Origin: CAIXSC01 sp046349915
GTDB taxonomy: Bacteria > Planctomycetota > Planctomycetia > Pirellulales > Pirellulaceae
Reading direction: 5' to 3'
DNA length: 64,000 nt
Assembly (NCBI GenBank): GCA_046349915.1
Contig: JAXMBL010000004.1
Span: forward strand, 558,001-622,000
Position 1 is the first letter of the stretch, and each line of letters starts with the position of its first letter. Below the pieces are notes generated by a model, which had not been told where the DNA came from, made no database searches, and saw nothing but the letters and a program-made list of their open reading frames with translations. Of this stretch, positions 25,201 to 27,834 are shown piece by piece. The position numbers were made by a program, and so were the translations under genes.

Positions 25201-25273
25201 GGAAGCCTGGGATGATTTGCTGGATGTGCTGGCAGCCGACTCGTCCAAGTCTGCTAAGGCTACCAATTCCTAA
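1238..25273 (+). CDS. Giant LEPR-XLL exoprotein: metzincin, RTX, beta-helix, malectin, Ig-like and dockerin domains (8011 aa)
   Basis: One uninterrupted frame of 8011 codons. Residues 29-38 (LEYLEDRRLL) match the LEPR-XLL-type motif found at the N-terminus of many exported planctomycete proteins, preceded by a basic stretch; this fixes the ATG at 1238. Order by residue: metzincin-like protease (about 45-300), unassigned Gly/Ala/Asp-rich beta-type region (about 340-1600), RTX calcium-binding repeats (about 1600-2685), Pro-rich linker, propeller-like repeats (about 2730-3120), beta-helix modules (about 3135-6920) with two malectin-like domains, an SbsA/Big-like domain, four putative-Ig repeats, a cadherin-like domain, and a type I dockerin (about 7816-7894) before an acidic tail. 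Inference: a secreted, Ca-stabilised surface or matrix protein that binds carbohydrate; dockerins normally bind cohesins, and no cohesin gene is seen here. Domain names are from sequence pattern; the total architecture is one I do not recognise. Confidence 0.93.
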   Translation: MPKQKPRRRLTATQRSRTALHKQTTRLSLEYLEDRRLLTNRVVIDFTPDVITGEYSVGRFVELFNGAAVNASNRFLDYDGDSVVDADDAKLATRKIGARVSVLLKEFASLSDVDLEVAYTTNVTASSDPGVGESQLEIGQNSSFKNTYVIYVGSDAPASIPDDLGLAYQAYQGENSEFYGYVFARPIKEFLAGGEYPWKQTSKLTSVDFTNNIAFGILHELGHLWGLGHLRDVDSTPTNIYMPNQYHHLMNYPKLANPDLARFLNDDTHPMEVGTPELGSSYQTVNAWTEVHDSLRENLVGVFHQETVPNDDVQAPPPYKATYGDSLEFGEPNPPPTPVTNLPAASQGLRGTTTANQVAASLETGFNTLRSDFFDDFASGLNLPASALPLLDSSLGDLLGLQSALSSAIAAINVDSATTMSALQNQLSSAGFTIVSALSDAQFSAAPANQPADFIRASRTYSLAQIVRASSLQSSGLSGLSELASVGLDGSLDVLANIYFTIAFGVDSAGFYLAPGNGVWASVAASGNIQASLGGGGKIAGNASVGLAAENLLETNAADGRVRLSSLASNFTASSDLRLDGSAGVSLDVSMPIIDTRQVAFGGVWIWDLDPSAGAFSLDADVSGFNSEELLDSLADLAAAGFQQLTSEASTLARMGKSIPIIGDDLTEALTPIIADTLTYNNELGTARSYLADRGISIVSVIDPIHFLDGSYASQDLIRLGFERTVAPAPVTLAVDSTWRFKSNGVSASADLDGSLTLTPSLTFDLEFGVDLQHGVFLVEGGGITANLPVSGQLSGQFDVGLLTGIQLDAAASFSTSAAIVLGDFDGTAGEKLTMGQFTVGAMLNSRPQAADPSGQFTLDVELTADTPLNDLPVIGKYLDDALSWSGMIQYNVDSGVAEYTIDENNLPNFANLKQELQDEFLVLVDQYNPLPQNFRDFLTMDIGFFGDQSLADLMGLSDVEVFINPRAYMGRPAEEANQEEGDEFVRLNYDFATPTSVINLLLGKPADLFSLDIEKEFEGIDESIPVIPETVMATYFGIVNLTGEVNLVYSIGALLDVRVGLDTSGFYLADEPDVDVFSVVGSIGAEIIIEGDLVGVDFARVTGEASLVATGGVDVVSPDPLNPKIRGNQLYHDGKIDTTLLEFGLALDLNVTVKGEVGVLAFNNLSFSTEEYKILSHRLYEIRVGGRQVDTSRFEGMREDMQRRVSQIVACSVAVAFPNPVTIVMCGITLAPDIAVMVDKAVDWVEDRWDETVASAEKLGAAAAAEAQRIADDVLEFGQKIGAGIVAAAGKLGESIDELKTVFGKGEWESIDPEPRAPTFTTEVVGSTLYVNWLESHRAGRNLRADEGVWNIPLSEGYATPVIGVSPNGWLALPDGRRFSVLEDDLTTAGFGDDVFVEGSESKVYVETQVEIPLLGLQTVLTAIPEYYTVRWNATNKRDQSDVNFAAEVYHDGRVAYKYGEGNTNLTPRVGVTYQGVFFPAASHDGQESLTNAPSLRYGIDVAPPTVNPFDSLVVTPSYNLLDQDDDQAAAFQVVLQDGQYVIDAPDFVTEEAIAFRKYDCIDGCDKEYRYTDIQQPNRASVPAAGITQIIISGSNRSDQISVDASVPVGVAIYGLGGDDLLIGGGGPDTLVGGTGNDRLLGGAGNDELQGGVGDDQLYGGLGNDTYYAGDDQDYLSEEVLGAVGDRSAEFNVMHGEAGDDSLIGSPGVDQMHGGAGVDYMIGGAGADVLTGDSNLFVYVVAFESDYLEGGEGNDTITGGVGEDMMVGGGGDDVLHGGADADQLYGDDVDGLRSGADTLHGDDGDDVLHGGGGADELYGGRGADILRGNGGADLLVGALLENYEATGDGNDALYGGEGNDRLYGGPSGPSLRRFRGQSDSIAYDLLDGGENDDHLYGGTGPDDLTGGVGVDYLEGGTGEDTLVGSSGADTLIGGDQNDHLFGSASPNGMNGSHLDGGSGNDILLGSSAGDMLIGGAGADQISSLQGNDFAYGHTESGAGDDLAADLIYGDDGNDELHGHGGDDELHGGEGADQLVGGAGHDRMFGDGGNDELEGGEGNDLMHGDADNDLLDGGAGNDQMFGGEGNDQLDGGADHDQMSGDDGNDQLVGGTGNDHMSGGAGNDQLAGGADNDLMLGNDGADALDGGAGADRIEGGAGDDVLIGGTENDQLFGDAGNDQLDGGASADEMYGGDGDDVLEGFAGVDTLFGGDGIDRLYGHQASGVGDDGAADTLHGDAGYDRLHGQGGDDLLVGGYGDDDLWGGSGKDRLFGELLVDAQHPLEGADNLYGETGDDELHGGGGDDFLDGGDGHDQLNGGRGADRIEAGAGDDDIWGGEGNDQVFAGAGFDEAWGDDGDDYLEGGDDRDTLRGGAGNDYLFAGAGLGEVLYGDAGDDILIGSDDGADTDPDFFDALLFGDRLDGGSGNDRIYALAGADLILGGDGDDTIDSGLGADLVQAGTGDDVVFAGRGLGDVIHGEAGDDTLYGSNETPDQLFGGPGIDRLYGQAGADVLSGGDGDDWLDGGADADTLDGDAGDDELIGGGGEGDLLRGGAGDDVLRGSDDGGDRLEGGAGRDRLLGGGGNDELRGGEGDDFLEGNAGDDLLAGDAGADLLVGGAGHDQLYGHRPEGDADDAAVDQLYGDQGTNDNEAGSGRDRLFGQGGADLLFGEGDDDLLDAGASVGDQLNYGSGESATPANFVPPTPTPPPALSPAPPALINTAADLPAGSAGRGRWSDLFGSATHDGLSGDAAVMSFEPSIVAGTNGTYVAWADARHGNFEIYVARLGAAGWEQLAGSASGGGVSNTTGSSRRPRLAIDSLGQPVVVWTEFQNGQSNIFARRWDAAAPGGGAWVELAGSATGGGLSNTGAADSPHIIRTDAGLLVAWLDRSAGPANVYARTFNGSTWTTSGGAASGSGITGSTVGVGHFSVAARTGRTAIVWSEVVGGRSQIRLRESTGGAWNELAGSATGTGISGTAGSALSPTAAYLGSELFVAWSDDSALETPGAEVYAVRFNGLNWSPAGAGAQSGGGVSRSSGNAVEPQLVSASGRLELHWIDDRAQSRTGEGRTLAVRLWSGSQFIEELLGDATGSGTGRSAEGVRSLAAAMDASGRSSVAWFASSSTQAEVFARGTVRSITEAARGFVATGAVGETLQDILDAEDLEPGDTIVVRGGGHHGPVVVGAADSGVTIVGDANSLIDGSFVINNATDVQVQGLTVLGSFSASSSPRFALFDSQVASLSIGGGEDGLVRGVVVEGSTSVASEHSLAIDDLTTSSLFINAGVVDIAVRASRVGELRLNGMAEGQIVGNDIETLRILASFSGPISGNSIHGGETGVVYSAAANLFDNRIHGNEVGVLVDIAQSSLGLGFVNPGSTNEIYGNAVGVEIVQGRLQNQHIFLNSTGVVSSVGLVGDDLELANVIERNSVGARVAGAIQFNRFSRNGIAIIASDRQTIAHNTFDLNLGVGIQVDGREDVRILQNSFYAAVGDNVRVVGGSREVELRGNSLWTDGGYDIYVSDDSRQGFFSDYNALHARAGGKLVHWIFDFTDLLDWQADVAQFDMNSIGTTVVNPAWATPAYLAKSFGDLRVFAPLARQRGSSPTIDASDLLLDQVHYSGALNLLVNPSFENGATSWVTGPTVGSGSSTAPAYEGTKHLTGGETAVFEAKQTVDLVSAGFTPTQLDSGDLTLAFGGRIRTRDEAIRDYGQLRLVFLNAAQETIATISPRTSDESERWELSGGRVAIPAGARGVRFEFTGTRRSGTTNDAALDNAFVYVYSESYSPDIGAWGATVGDVVAAAPAHLDMIYPDLYTDWERDVPHDIRWRSVGNSIDSQVRIDLYQDGPGGPTLLTNIATATDDDGSFSWTPANDAIPYGARGLRVQVTSLDNPMIYTRSVEPFVVPENTTTFFANDRSTTNDEYTTAVGDNRNSGKLASQPKPSPAHLLRTYSLGPTHELRVDTGAYDLFEAIVLSGAGTGSDDEGFVFTGPTSSTRTALLRHALPSSRSVLELDDADFVTLAHMTLQSGTRGLWAYNGSTSFTGRYLTIPSPTDAGVYLEGGSSAVSLDHLVITNSGGHGVFVEGTLGSLTNSIVSGSRGDGVLLIEPGTTAIERNEIFENLGNGITVRNHGVGTLTTIGGLNLSAALGNRVHDNLGHGIDADGQVVVAGNTVWGHQSTDAAGVLVGGSASAARNVSYSNYQGIRAGLLAGEIVENRVYRNTAAGILLDAGAVVRGNVSYSNAHGLLMNSSYFSVPVELTNNLIYANTTSGVELGHAAGGATIQNNTIVQPVGNALALLDHSSNVAVHNNILSVDSGFALWVSSDSQVGFTSDFNLYHTTGSGKVARWQNSSRPTLAAWQAAALQDLNGLSQNPAFVDADGADGVLGYVSPVADGRDDDFHERSVDGSFHGGSLAPVISATTGLPVFPAFTLTSDPVASPAIDRGRASDSAVFEPSPNGGFINLGAYGGTAQASLSPLEFVTVFRPDGMESWPAEQTFAVRWRASDFTGTADIELLVDNGAGGFTAVDLLADDTENDGEFLWTIPANIVPGAYYLSVTTSNGGLTDRSNAAFTISGPVSAYYVNIADDSDLGDNEYTTAAGVDGNDGLTPATPMASLAALLAAYDLEPGDIVYVDSGRYELSANIGLEEDDSGVHIQGPTGAGREAVFDRGNSALGSYVFELLGADDVELDHLAITGASIGVYAARDMGSERFTLRNSRLFGQGDEANSFGGGVDIGSGNSQAAIIDNVVHDNKSFGVQLDGQGGIVQGNRVFGNNTGIVANWTGLLDATRRIVDNIVFDNESIGISASSADVIIEDNSVYGQSSFPGSTGIRSSDATVRANRVFGNSYGIIADGLESQFENNRIYDNSVGIHISWGVDLLGNFVYSNDTGVEAGDVGTGYFGRIANNLLYDNQLVSLMLRGARAGTQVLNNTFRQSAGDALRVESQSAGVRVTNNIFWVDGADAIDMANDSQTGFQSDYNLYRVVGSGRVARWGGAEYASLNDFANDVGQDPHSYSVDPQFVDVDGADNGLGFRAASIGAEFDVNDSGPNFVTTGFWYALQGGLNGFHETGSTAGQASITFGPFEVNDLDTGDFSYSANWPTFPGLGTAAFGVTSSGPISAELVGDAYVEQANTISTSGAITYSAYDQGEATITLTMSGAMLFLESLAGPGASETVLSEEWRNGYVAGDLHRVHDALGDESAEWTIGGLTPGETYALHALWQPFNDLGLQVRYEVWDGDTIVGMRYLNQSEHPSSPSNLRQGLDNLGYYRAVNSEFRVKMRGEAGTHFMADAVQVRPIAGDRGEDDNFHVASSSPAIDYGDPRAYYLGERLPNGARTNIGYDGNTADAAVSFIQTLQVQTPNGGEKIEAGSLLQVDWISSGVVAQQPVALINVGGETIDNWLFDDYSTESWSTDVIPAQQALQLPAASVAAPSDVYRSYRMAQFGDGQQLSYHLPVPDGEYTVRLHFVEPNTLSPGDRVFDIQLQGETRVDDYDIVAATGGSAIVDIQSFTVTATGGAGITLDLVNGESFYPALLSALEVSAANPAGVANPVADVDLSLDGGESWTTIATSVPLDRYGRGSVTWVIPAQTQSDGPAALTRVRYAGRQDSSDQPFTITNGGASYYVNIAGDGDFSDNEYTTAAGDDANDGKSPDRPMASLGALLRAYDLEPGDTIFVDSGVYSLRTNLLLTPNDSGVVIQGPVNGSHAAVFDRGNRTTSAYAFEFAGADDVTLSNLTITGARIGIFAGVGADSDRLLIRSNVIEDVGDVEAFAGAGIQIEISNDDAVIEDNDVRDAGWYGITLSGAGGEARQNRISMNRVGIDLPWNGDNLELRLAIDNTIFDNLDVGVSASDNDVRIEGNRVYGHQGIASVGINVYDAMVVGNTVYDNTLGIRSSGFLGAASNNRVFHNTIGISALNGTTIADNRVYSNSLGLETIDSPNAQFFGAIRNNLVYANTTVGIQLRRTIGGAEVTNNTVYQPTGDAIRVEMVATDLRLRNNVLVVGGGYALSVDTDSQTNFDSDYNLFHITGSGKLGRWQSVDFTTLDEWARRLGNDRHGLTANPLFVDVDGADGLLGFVGGVDRGSDDNFSVSAGAPLIDRADPTTPAWAEPAPNGGRANLGADGATNRAAISPSTPLVTLTTPSTYNKVEAGESTVVRWTSDSVTSVQPVALINAGGVNVADATALVWLADHFAAGSPSRGTVVGPLDLSGAAHAAPEGVYRSYLESNGVDPRIAYYLPLADGQYEVRLHFIEPWVTESGRRLLDVSLQGETRLESWDLFAAAGSTNKAVVREFSTSVANGAGLSLDIIGRADYGAVLSGIEVRRVNPLGLPAAVADLDVSLDAGVTWTRLADNVPLDRNGVGQFVWNVPANWQSDTAVLRVAVDGTSAVDLSDSPFQIAPAGNTFYVNDGSTVGDVFATAAGNDAFHGKSPAKPMRDLYSLLSSYDLEPGDVIYVDAGQYEALRRITIDESDSGVRIVGASVQATILNRNWNGPQAGELFDIVGADDLSIEQLSMTGAHWAVRVRTESHSDRLQLRNNQVYGNLQGGVEIGVGNADANLERNRVFDNGDGVNASYGISVAGAGVRILGNDVFGNDYGIHASLPGGNATGEIVDNIVHDNQQIGIYAYQSATIVGNRVYNQRNTAGTAIGVYADSVELRGNVIYSNDVGVEGAGGRDTTLIVENRLFDNGVGVLTRFGSATIARNQIYSNSLGLRLGVSNSSTQVSPSASNNLLYDNSNGGVRVEAGFDVELVNNTIVQTVGDAIRIEGMSRGTRLVNNVLWVEAGYAISVAANSQEEFHSDYNQFLQGSDPNARIGLWNDEPFDLLADWQVGASQDAASTEGDPLFIDRNGADNRLGYDPLNELDGGADDNFHLSKGSPAIDSGDSVSVPATDFEGNVRRDDLGTVNSGRLTYHEAAGAGVILQSAMIGSAQNWRDYNTAYSLDLPFAFPLGDASFSTVQVSTAGFLHFAGPDDPNGASASFEALAANRRIALLWSDWFYSESGDDIYIDESVAGQVTIVWDTSGANGDDLRFAATLFADGRVRMDYEGGEVNSPTIGLSRGDGAAYLGSYHERSTLVGATPRVFTYGPSFVDRGVYEFQGSSLDETPPVVVGTELRVIDGQSPRTEIYVRFSEAVDPIDARATANYELIEAGPNGLLGDGDDRIIAVRPRYEPGTTLVVLDVLPTGTVLSSGRYQLIVHGDSTIHDLAGLRLDGDGDQEEGGNFVGANRSPVMLPIANIVVDEGQAIDFVVPASDPDSDTLRFELGVDAPAGMTLDPSTGRFQWTSSESQAPAMYAITIRVFDDGQPSLEATRIFTITAREVNDPPIVDPVESLTARDGVLASTTIHAIDPELNSLTYSLDSAPAGASIHPTTGVFQWTPTEAQSPGNYTIVVRVTDNGEPSRSSLVDFEVSVSEENQAPQWPTLANRSISEGVAFQTIFTAADPELGAIDYDLMGVVPAGASIHPTTGMFSWTPTEAQGPGVYTITLRASDRGSPALSSTTSLIFTILETNATPILVEIANRSVSIGQTLAFLASASDTDAPVNALTYSLDGGAPAGASINPLTGLFLWTPTVDQVGLHTINVRVTDDGSPSRSDTTSFTVTVEESTGNPPTISTLTDRTILEDQQLAPVDFTIGDQETSAADLIVTASSSDSSLVPAANITLSGTGASRTISVQPLPDCNGVVTITVTVDDGEQTTQESFQLTVTAVNDPPTFTLSGNPPSIVANASLRTVADFATDISAGPADESTQTLDFILEVVSTTRNLAFAVAPDIDPVTGQLTYQPLANTFGNATISVRLVDNGLDGDPHESSSQPVTFVLAVGADKWQNYANSLDVNGDTQVVPLDALLVINELNQRTLTSAIGQLPALSPDFQPPPFFDVTGDGFVLPIDALIIINYLNSLAGGEGESALAAEPTPVEAVAFPTVNPARDSVESAYTSGRESTASEEIDVVWEGACATKVDELGELAAVFTGRHRLRRASGAGVESGKDWALTEALEAWDDLLDVLAADSSKSAKATNS
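1322..1351 (+). other. LEPR-XLL-type export/sorting motif (residues 29-38)
   Basis: LEYLEDRRLL follows a Lys/Arg-rich start (MPKQKPRRR) and is followed by the first beta-type sequence. A variant, LSLENLERREVMA, is found in the protein at 31348-32457. The motif is widespread in planctomycete exported proteins; its exact processing is not established from this sequence. Confidence 0.8.
1370..2150 (+). other. Metzincin-like zinc metalloprotease domain in the giant protein
   Basis: The extended zinc motif HExxHxxGxxH is intact: H219, E220, H223, G226, H229 (HELGHLWGLGH). A likely Met-turn follows at M250 in HHLMNY, at the spacing usual for matrixin/M10-type enzymes. All catalytic residues expected are present, so an active protease is plausible. 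Its position directly after the export motif leaves open self-processing or processing of other surface proteins. Confidence 0.8.
6040..9290 (+). repeat. RTX (hemolysin-type Ca-binding) nonapeptide array, about 1075 residues
   Basis: Consecutive GGxGxDxLx nonapeptides, for example GGAGNDELQGGVGDDQLYGG, run nearly without a break and amount to on the order of one hundred units. Known RTX arrays fold into a Ca-filled parallel beta-roll after type I export. Three related spacers interrupt the array at about 7209-7275, 7885-7950 and 9100-9165; each has an YGH start and a DDxAxDxxYGD/LHGD end. The array ends in a Pro-rich linker at about 9318-9424. Confidence 0.92.
9427..10600 (+). other. Propeller-like repeat region of the giant protein
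   Basis: Six or so repeats of about 55-60 residues contain a strand like VVVWTEFQNGQSNIFARRW followed by a GSATGGG-type loop (GSASGGGVSNT, GSATGGGLSNT, GSATGTGISGT). The spacing and the VAW-D pattern suit blades of a sialidase/BNR-like beta-propeller, but no complete catalytic or Asp-box motif was recognised. Confidence 0.5.
17340..17845 (+). other. Malectin-like domain 1 of the giant protein
   Basis: The region starts at PVALINVGGETI, has a central YTVRLHFVEP strand and an RVFDIQLQGE strand, and ends at YPALLSALEV. This is the order of conserved blocks in malectin domains, which in characterised members bind di- or oligosaccharides. It lies between beta-helix modules 3 and 4. Confidence 0.7.
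19690..20185 (+). other. Malectin-like domain 2 of the giant protein
   Basis: It has the same block order as the first copy: PVALINAGG, then YEVRLHFIEPW, RRLLDVSLQGE and YGAVLSGIEV. It lies between beta-helix modules 4 and 5, so the malectin domain was duplicated together with a helix module. Confidence 0.7.
22520..24345 (+). repeat. SbsA/Big-like domain, four putative-Ig (He_PIG) repeats and one cadherin-like domain
   Basis: The first part (PPVVVGTELRVIDGQSPRT, then FSEAVDP) looks like an SbsA/Big_5-type Ig domain. Four repeats of about 95 residues follow, each with AGASIHPTTGxFxWTP and a VRVTDNGxPS-type strand. The last unit (from about 24040) has an ILEDQ-type start and a VTITVTVDDGEQTT strand like tandem cadherin/VCBS-type domains. 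They probably act as a stalk in front of the dockerin. Confidence 0.75.
24686..24918 (+). other. Type I dockerin at the C-terminus of the giant protein
   Basis: Two EF-hand-like Ca loops, DVNGDTQVVPLDALLVINEL (from residue 7826) and DVTGDGFVLPIDALIIINYL (from residue 7871), are 45 residues apart. Both have the D-x-(N/T)-G-D core and the following helix of dockerins. In cellulosomes these bind cohesins; in planctomycetes the partner is usually unknown. Confidence 0.85.
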
Positions 25274-25342
25274 CGGCGAATTAGTTGAGTTTTCGCAGGT
25301 TACCGCAACTTCTCGTTTGATGTTGAGTTGAAACTGAGCATT

Positions 25343-25364
25343 GAACGAACTTGGAGGTTCGTTC
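25343..25364 (+). terminator. 8-bp stem, 6-base loop hairpin after the giant gene
   Basis: GAACGAAC (25343-25350) pairs perfectly with GTTCGTTC (25357-25364) across a TTGGAG loop, 70 bp after the stop of the giant gene and 92 bp before the next ATG. No T-run follows, so it may be a leader structure or processing site rather than an intrinsic terminator. Confidence 0.35.
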
Positions 25365-25456
25365 GATTGCGTGGGCAACGTTCGTCCTTGGCGGTGGCCA
25401 AGGATTGGGCTGACGCCGTCTTGTGCTCGAACAGATCTTCAAGCGGGGCTGAACTC

Positions 25457-26152
25457 ATGGGTAGCAGGCGGCTATTGATCGGATTTGCGTTGCTGGCATT
25501 GACCACGTTGAGTGCGAGCGGCGCCGACGACAAGGTGGCTGACAGCAAAGCGGCTGGGCTAGCGGTCACGATGGAGGTGGTGATTGCCGAGTTAAAGGCT
25601 CCTGAGAAGGCGGAACTTGCGTTGGGAGTCGGAGCGAGTGACAAATCGATCGCGGATCGCTTGAAGCAACTGGCGGCCCAGGGTCAGGTAGGTTTGATTA
25701 CTCAGACTCGCATGACGAGTCTCCACAAGGAGGAAGCGTTGATTCAGATAGGAGAAACGACTCCCGCTGTTTCGGGGCGGACGAGCCGAGGCGTTCCGGC
25801 TAACGGATTTGGCGGGGGTGGTGGAGGCGCCGGGACGGGCGGAGGATTTCCCGCGTCGACGGTGTATACGATGGTGAGCACAGGGACGATGATTCGCGCC
25901 ACGCCCAGTTGCGAGGAGGGTGGCGGAGTGGTGGTCAATCTCAAGATCGAGAGAACTCGGCTGTTGCCCAAATCGAAAGCGGACGGGGCGGCCGAGGTGG
26001 AGCCACAACAAACGGTGACGCTCACGGCAAATTCAACCGTCCGCATCCCCGCGGGCCAGACGGTCTTGGTCTCGGGTTCGAGGAGCGTCGCCAACGAACA
26101 GGCCACGGAATTGTTGATCTTGGTTTCGGCTCAGGTGGGAAGCGGCAAGTAA
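25457..26152 (+). CDS. Small exported protein with a secretin-like C-terminal region
   Basis: From the ATG at 25457 the product has 231 residues and begins with a classical signal peptide (basic MGSRRLL, hydrophobic IGFALLALTTL, cut near SASGA). The frame is open upstream to 25328, but only the 25457 start gives the signal peptide. Residues about 150-230 have TLTANSTVRIPAGQTVLVSG followed by ATELLILVSAQV, which resembles the end of the beta-domain of type II/III secretion secretins. The family is usually over 500 residues, so this would be a detached or degenerate version. A Gly-rich loop lies at about residue 116-130. It is the next gene after the 24-kb exoprotein, in the same direction (183 bp), so co-expression is possible. 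Function not established. Confidence 0.6.
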   Translation: MGSRRLLIGFALLALTTLSASGADDKVADSKAAGLAVTMEVVIAELKAPEKAELALGVGASDKSIADRLKQLAAQGQVGLITQTRMTSLHKEEALIQIGETTPAVSGRTSRGVPANGFGGGGGGAGTGGGFPASTVYTMVSTGTMIRATPSCEEGGGVVVNLKIERTRLLPKSKADGAAEVEPQQTVTLTANSTVRIPAGQTVLVSGSRSVANEQATELLILVSAQVGSGK

Positions 26153-26540
26153 AGTGTTGATTTGCTCCCGAGTGATGCAACCGTAGACTCTCAGTGCTTC
26201 GGGAAGATTCTCTCGAAGTTAGGCGTTTAGTTTACTTGGGACTTCCACTCTCGCTCGATCCACATCCAACGTCCGTAGCTAAGTTCAACAGGTTCTTGTC
26301 GCCTATCGTGGCCCGAGCGTTGAGCTGGAAAAGAAGCAAAGAAAGCGGTAGGATGGCGTGCATCGCGCAGAGGCTTGCAGAAACAACCCATTGAATGCGG
26401 ATCTTTGGGGCGAGCCAAGCTAGGCATCGTCACCATTCACAGCGGCCCAAAGAATACCGCCGTTAGTGCACTTGCACTGCCACGATTGTGTGTCGACAGT
26501 AGCGATAGGCAAAGTTAAGATCGCGGAGGGGAGACAGTTT
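26153..26540. other. 388-bp intergenic region
   Basis: No gene is supported here. A good ribosome site (GGAGGGGAG, ending 8 bases before ATG 26541) marks its right end. No strong hairpin or known repeat was recognised. Confidence 0.45.
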
Positions 26541-26771
26541 ATGGAAATTGAAGCCTTCATTGACACACTGAGCCCCGAGCAACAGCAGGCTGCCTTTGAT
26601 CTTCTTTGGCAACGTCTGGCTGCTGATTCACGAGCACTGGATTCCCCTGCTTGGCATCGGGATGTTCTTGCATACCGCAAGGCGAATCCCAGCAACCAAC
26701 CCAACATGTCTGTCACTGAAGCCAAGGCCGCGGTAAAGCGGATTGTCGATGAACGTAGACGTTCGCAGTGA
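26541..26771 (+). CDS. Addiction-module (unstable antitoxin) family protein
   Basis: 76 residues. The start at 26541 is chosen because GGAGGGGA lies just upstream; the frame is open further left, without a better site. The opening helix (FIDTLSPEQQQAAFDLLWQRL) and the second half (SPAWHRDVLAYRKANP, then TEAKAAVKRIVDERR) match the layout of the short addiction-module proteins that pair with RelE/ParE toxins. The next sequence is a ParE/RelE remnant in the same frame, which supports the assignment. Without a working toxin it may be a relic or act against other toxins. Confidence 0.72.
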   Translation: MEIEAFIDTLSPEQQQAAFDLLWQRLAADSRALDSPAWHRDVLAYRKANPSNQPNMSVTEAKAAVKRIVDERRRSQ

Positions 26772-26909
26772 AGCACATATCGCAAGATCGCAAGTCGCCA
26801 TCCATTTCGGATTTATTACCGATTAGTTGCGGCAGGCGTCGAAGTAATCGCCGTCCTCGATGGTCGGTCATCTCCAACTGATATCGATGCGTTGCTCCAA
26901 CGCCGTTAG
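26772..26909 (+). pseudogene. C-terminal remnant of a RelE/ParE-type toxin
   Basis: Immediately after the antitoxin TGA the same frame reads about 45 codons to TAG at 26907: YRKIASRHPFRIYYRLVAAG, then VEVIAVLDGRSSPTDIDAL. This is the last half of a ParE/RelE toxin, including the HPFRIYYR and AVLDGR strands. The first half, about 50 residues, is missing, and no start codon precedes the remnant. The antitoxin stop is directly joined to it, so one deletion removed the toxin's start. Confidence 0.75.
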
Positions 26910-27100
26910 GCTGGAAGACTAGATGGCAAGACGGTAATGGCTCGAGCCGTATGTGTTCATGCACCAACATCGATTCTCAAATTCCATCCCCAATTCTCGC
27001 CCGAGTTACTGAAGCTGCATTTACTCGCGCGTCTGAAACGGCCAAATCTAGTCCTGCTCCCGATGCGCTCGCCCTCGAAAAGCGGTGCCGCCCATTTCGC

Positions 27101-27637
27101 TTAAGGGCCTGTTACTGGAATGCTGATGAGCAGTCCGGCTCGTCGTTCGGCTGTCGACTTCCGGTCGGGGACGTGACACTTCAGACATGCGTTTCCTAAC
27201 TGGATGGGGCCCACTCGGCGGAAGATTCCTTCGGCAACCTGTTCATGCGACGGTTTGCCATCCAGAAGAGCCGTCACGGCCGCTCGTTCAAAGTCATTCT
27301 TCGCCTTGTGGTCGCTATTCATCGCCTGCCCTTCGACCACTAGCCAACGCAACTCGATGCCCCGCTCGACCTTGATCTCCTGGAAAACCTGCTTCACCAC
27401 CGCCGCGGGAATCGGCAGGCCTTCGTCTTCGCGGTAGTAGCGATGATGCACCAGTTGCAAAGTCGCATGCATCGCCGAGTGTAACGCTGTGGCTTGCCGA
27501 CGAGCTTCGTCGACGGAGACTCGCTCCGTTGACGACGAGCGCCCACCCTCTTGGTCACTCCAACCCCACGCGCTGGCTGTCAGCCAACTCAACGCCAACA
27601 AAGACAAAACACCAACCGACCGAATCGTAAGTCTCAT
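27101..27637 (-). CDS. Tll0287-like (DUF3365) periplasmic heme protein
   Basis: 178 residues from ATG 27637, which has GAGGTGA 5 bases upstream; a GTG 9 bases earlier is the alternative. A signal peptide (VGVLSLLALSWLTASAWG) is followed by the Tll0287-like region with ALHSAMHATLQLVHHRY near the front. A single c-type heme site CLKCH is at C151, C154, H155 near the C-terminus. The family is a PAS-like sensor/heme domain known from cyanobacteria and proteobacteria. Here it stands alone, without kinase or transmembrane parts, so a role in periplasmic electron transfer or gas sensing is only inference. It is divergent from the gene at 27835. Confidence 0.78.
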   Translation of the reverse strand: MRLTIRSVGVLSLLALSWLTASAWGWSDQEGGRSSSTERVSVDEARRQATALHSAMHATLQLVHHRYYREDEGLPIPAAVVKQVFQEIKVERGIELRWLVVEGQAMNSDHKAKNDFERAAVTALLDGKPSHEQVAEGIFRRVGPIQLGNACLKCHVPDRKSTAERRAGLLISIPVTGP

Positions 27638-27834
27638 GAGATTCACCTCGCCTTTAAAGCGAGTTTACCATGAGTTGCCCGTGACTACGGTGTTGATAAG
27701 TCCTCGCCCAGAGGCTGCGGATCCGTGCGAATTGAGCTACAATCGCGCGGGCGTGCTTCATCTGTCCCTCGGTTTTTAATTCTCCTTCCCCGCCTGTCGA
27801 CTCGTCCAGTTGGCATGCGGCGGGACGTTGCTTC

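Noticed and set aside
25343..25364. Strong intrinsic terminator after the giant gene
   Set aside because: The hairpin is perfect but lacks a T-run, so I list it only as a weak candidate and not as proof that the two genes are separate units.
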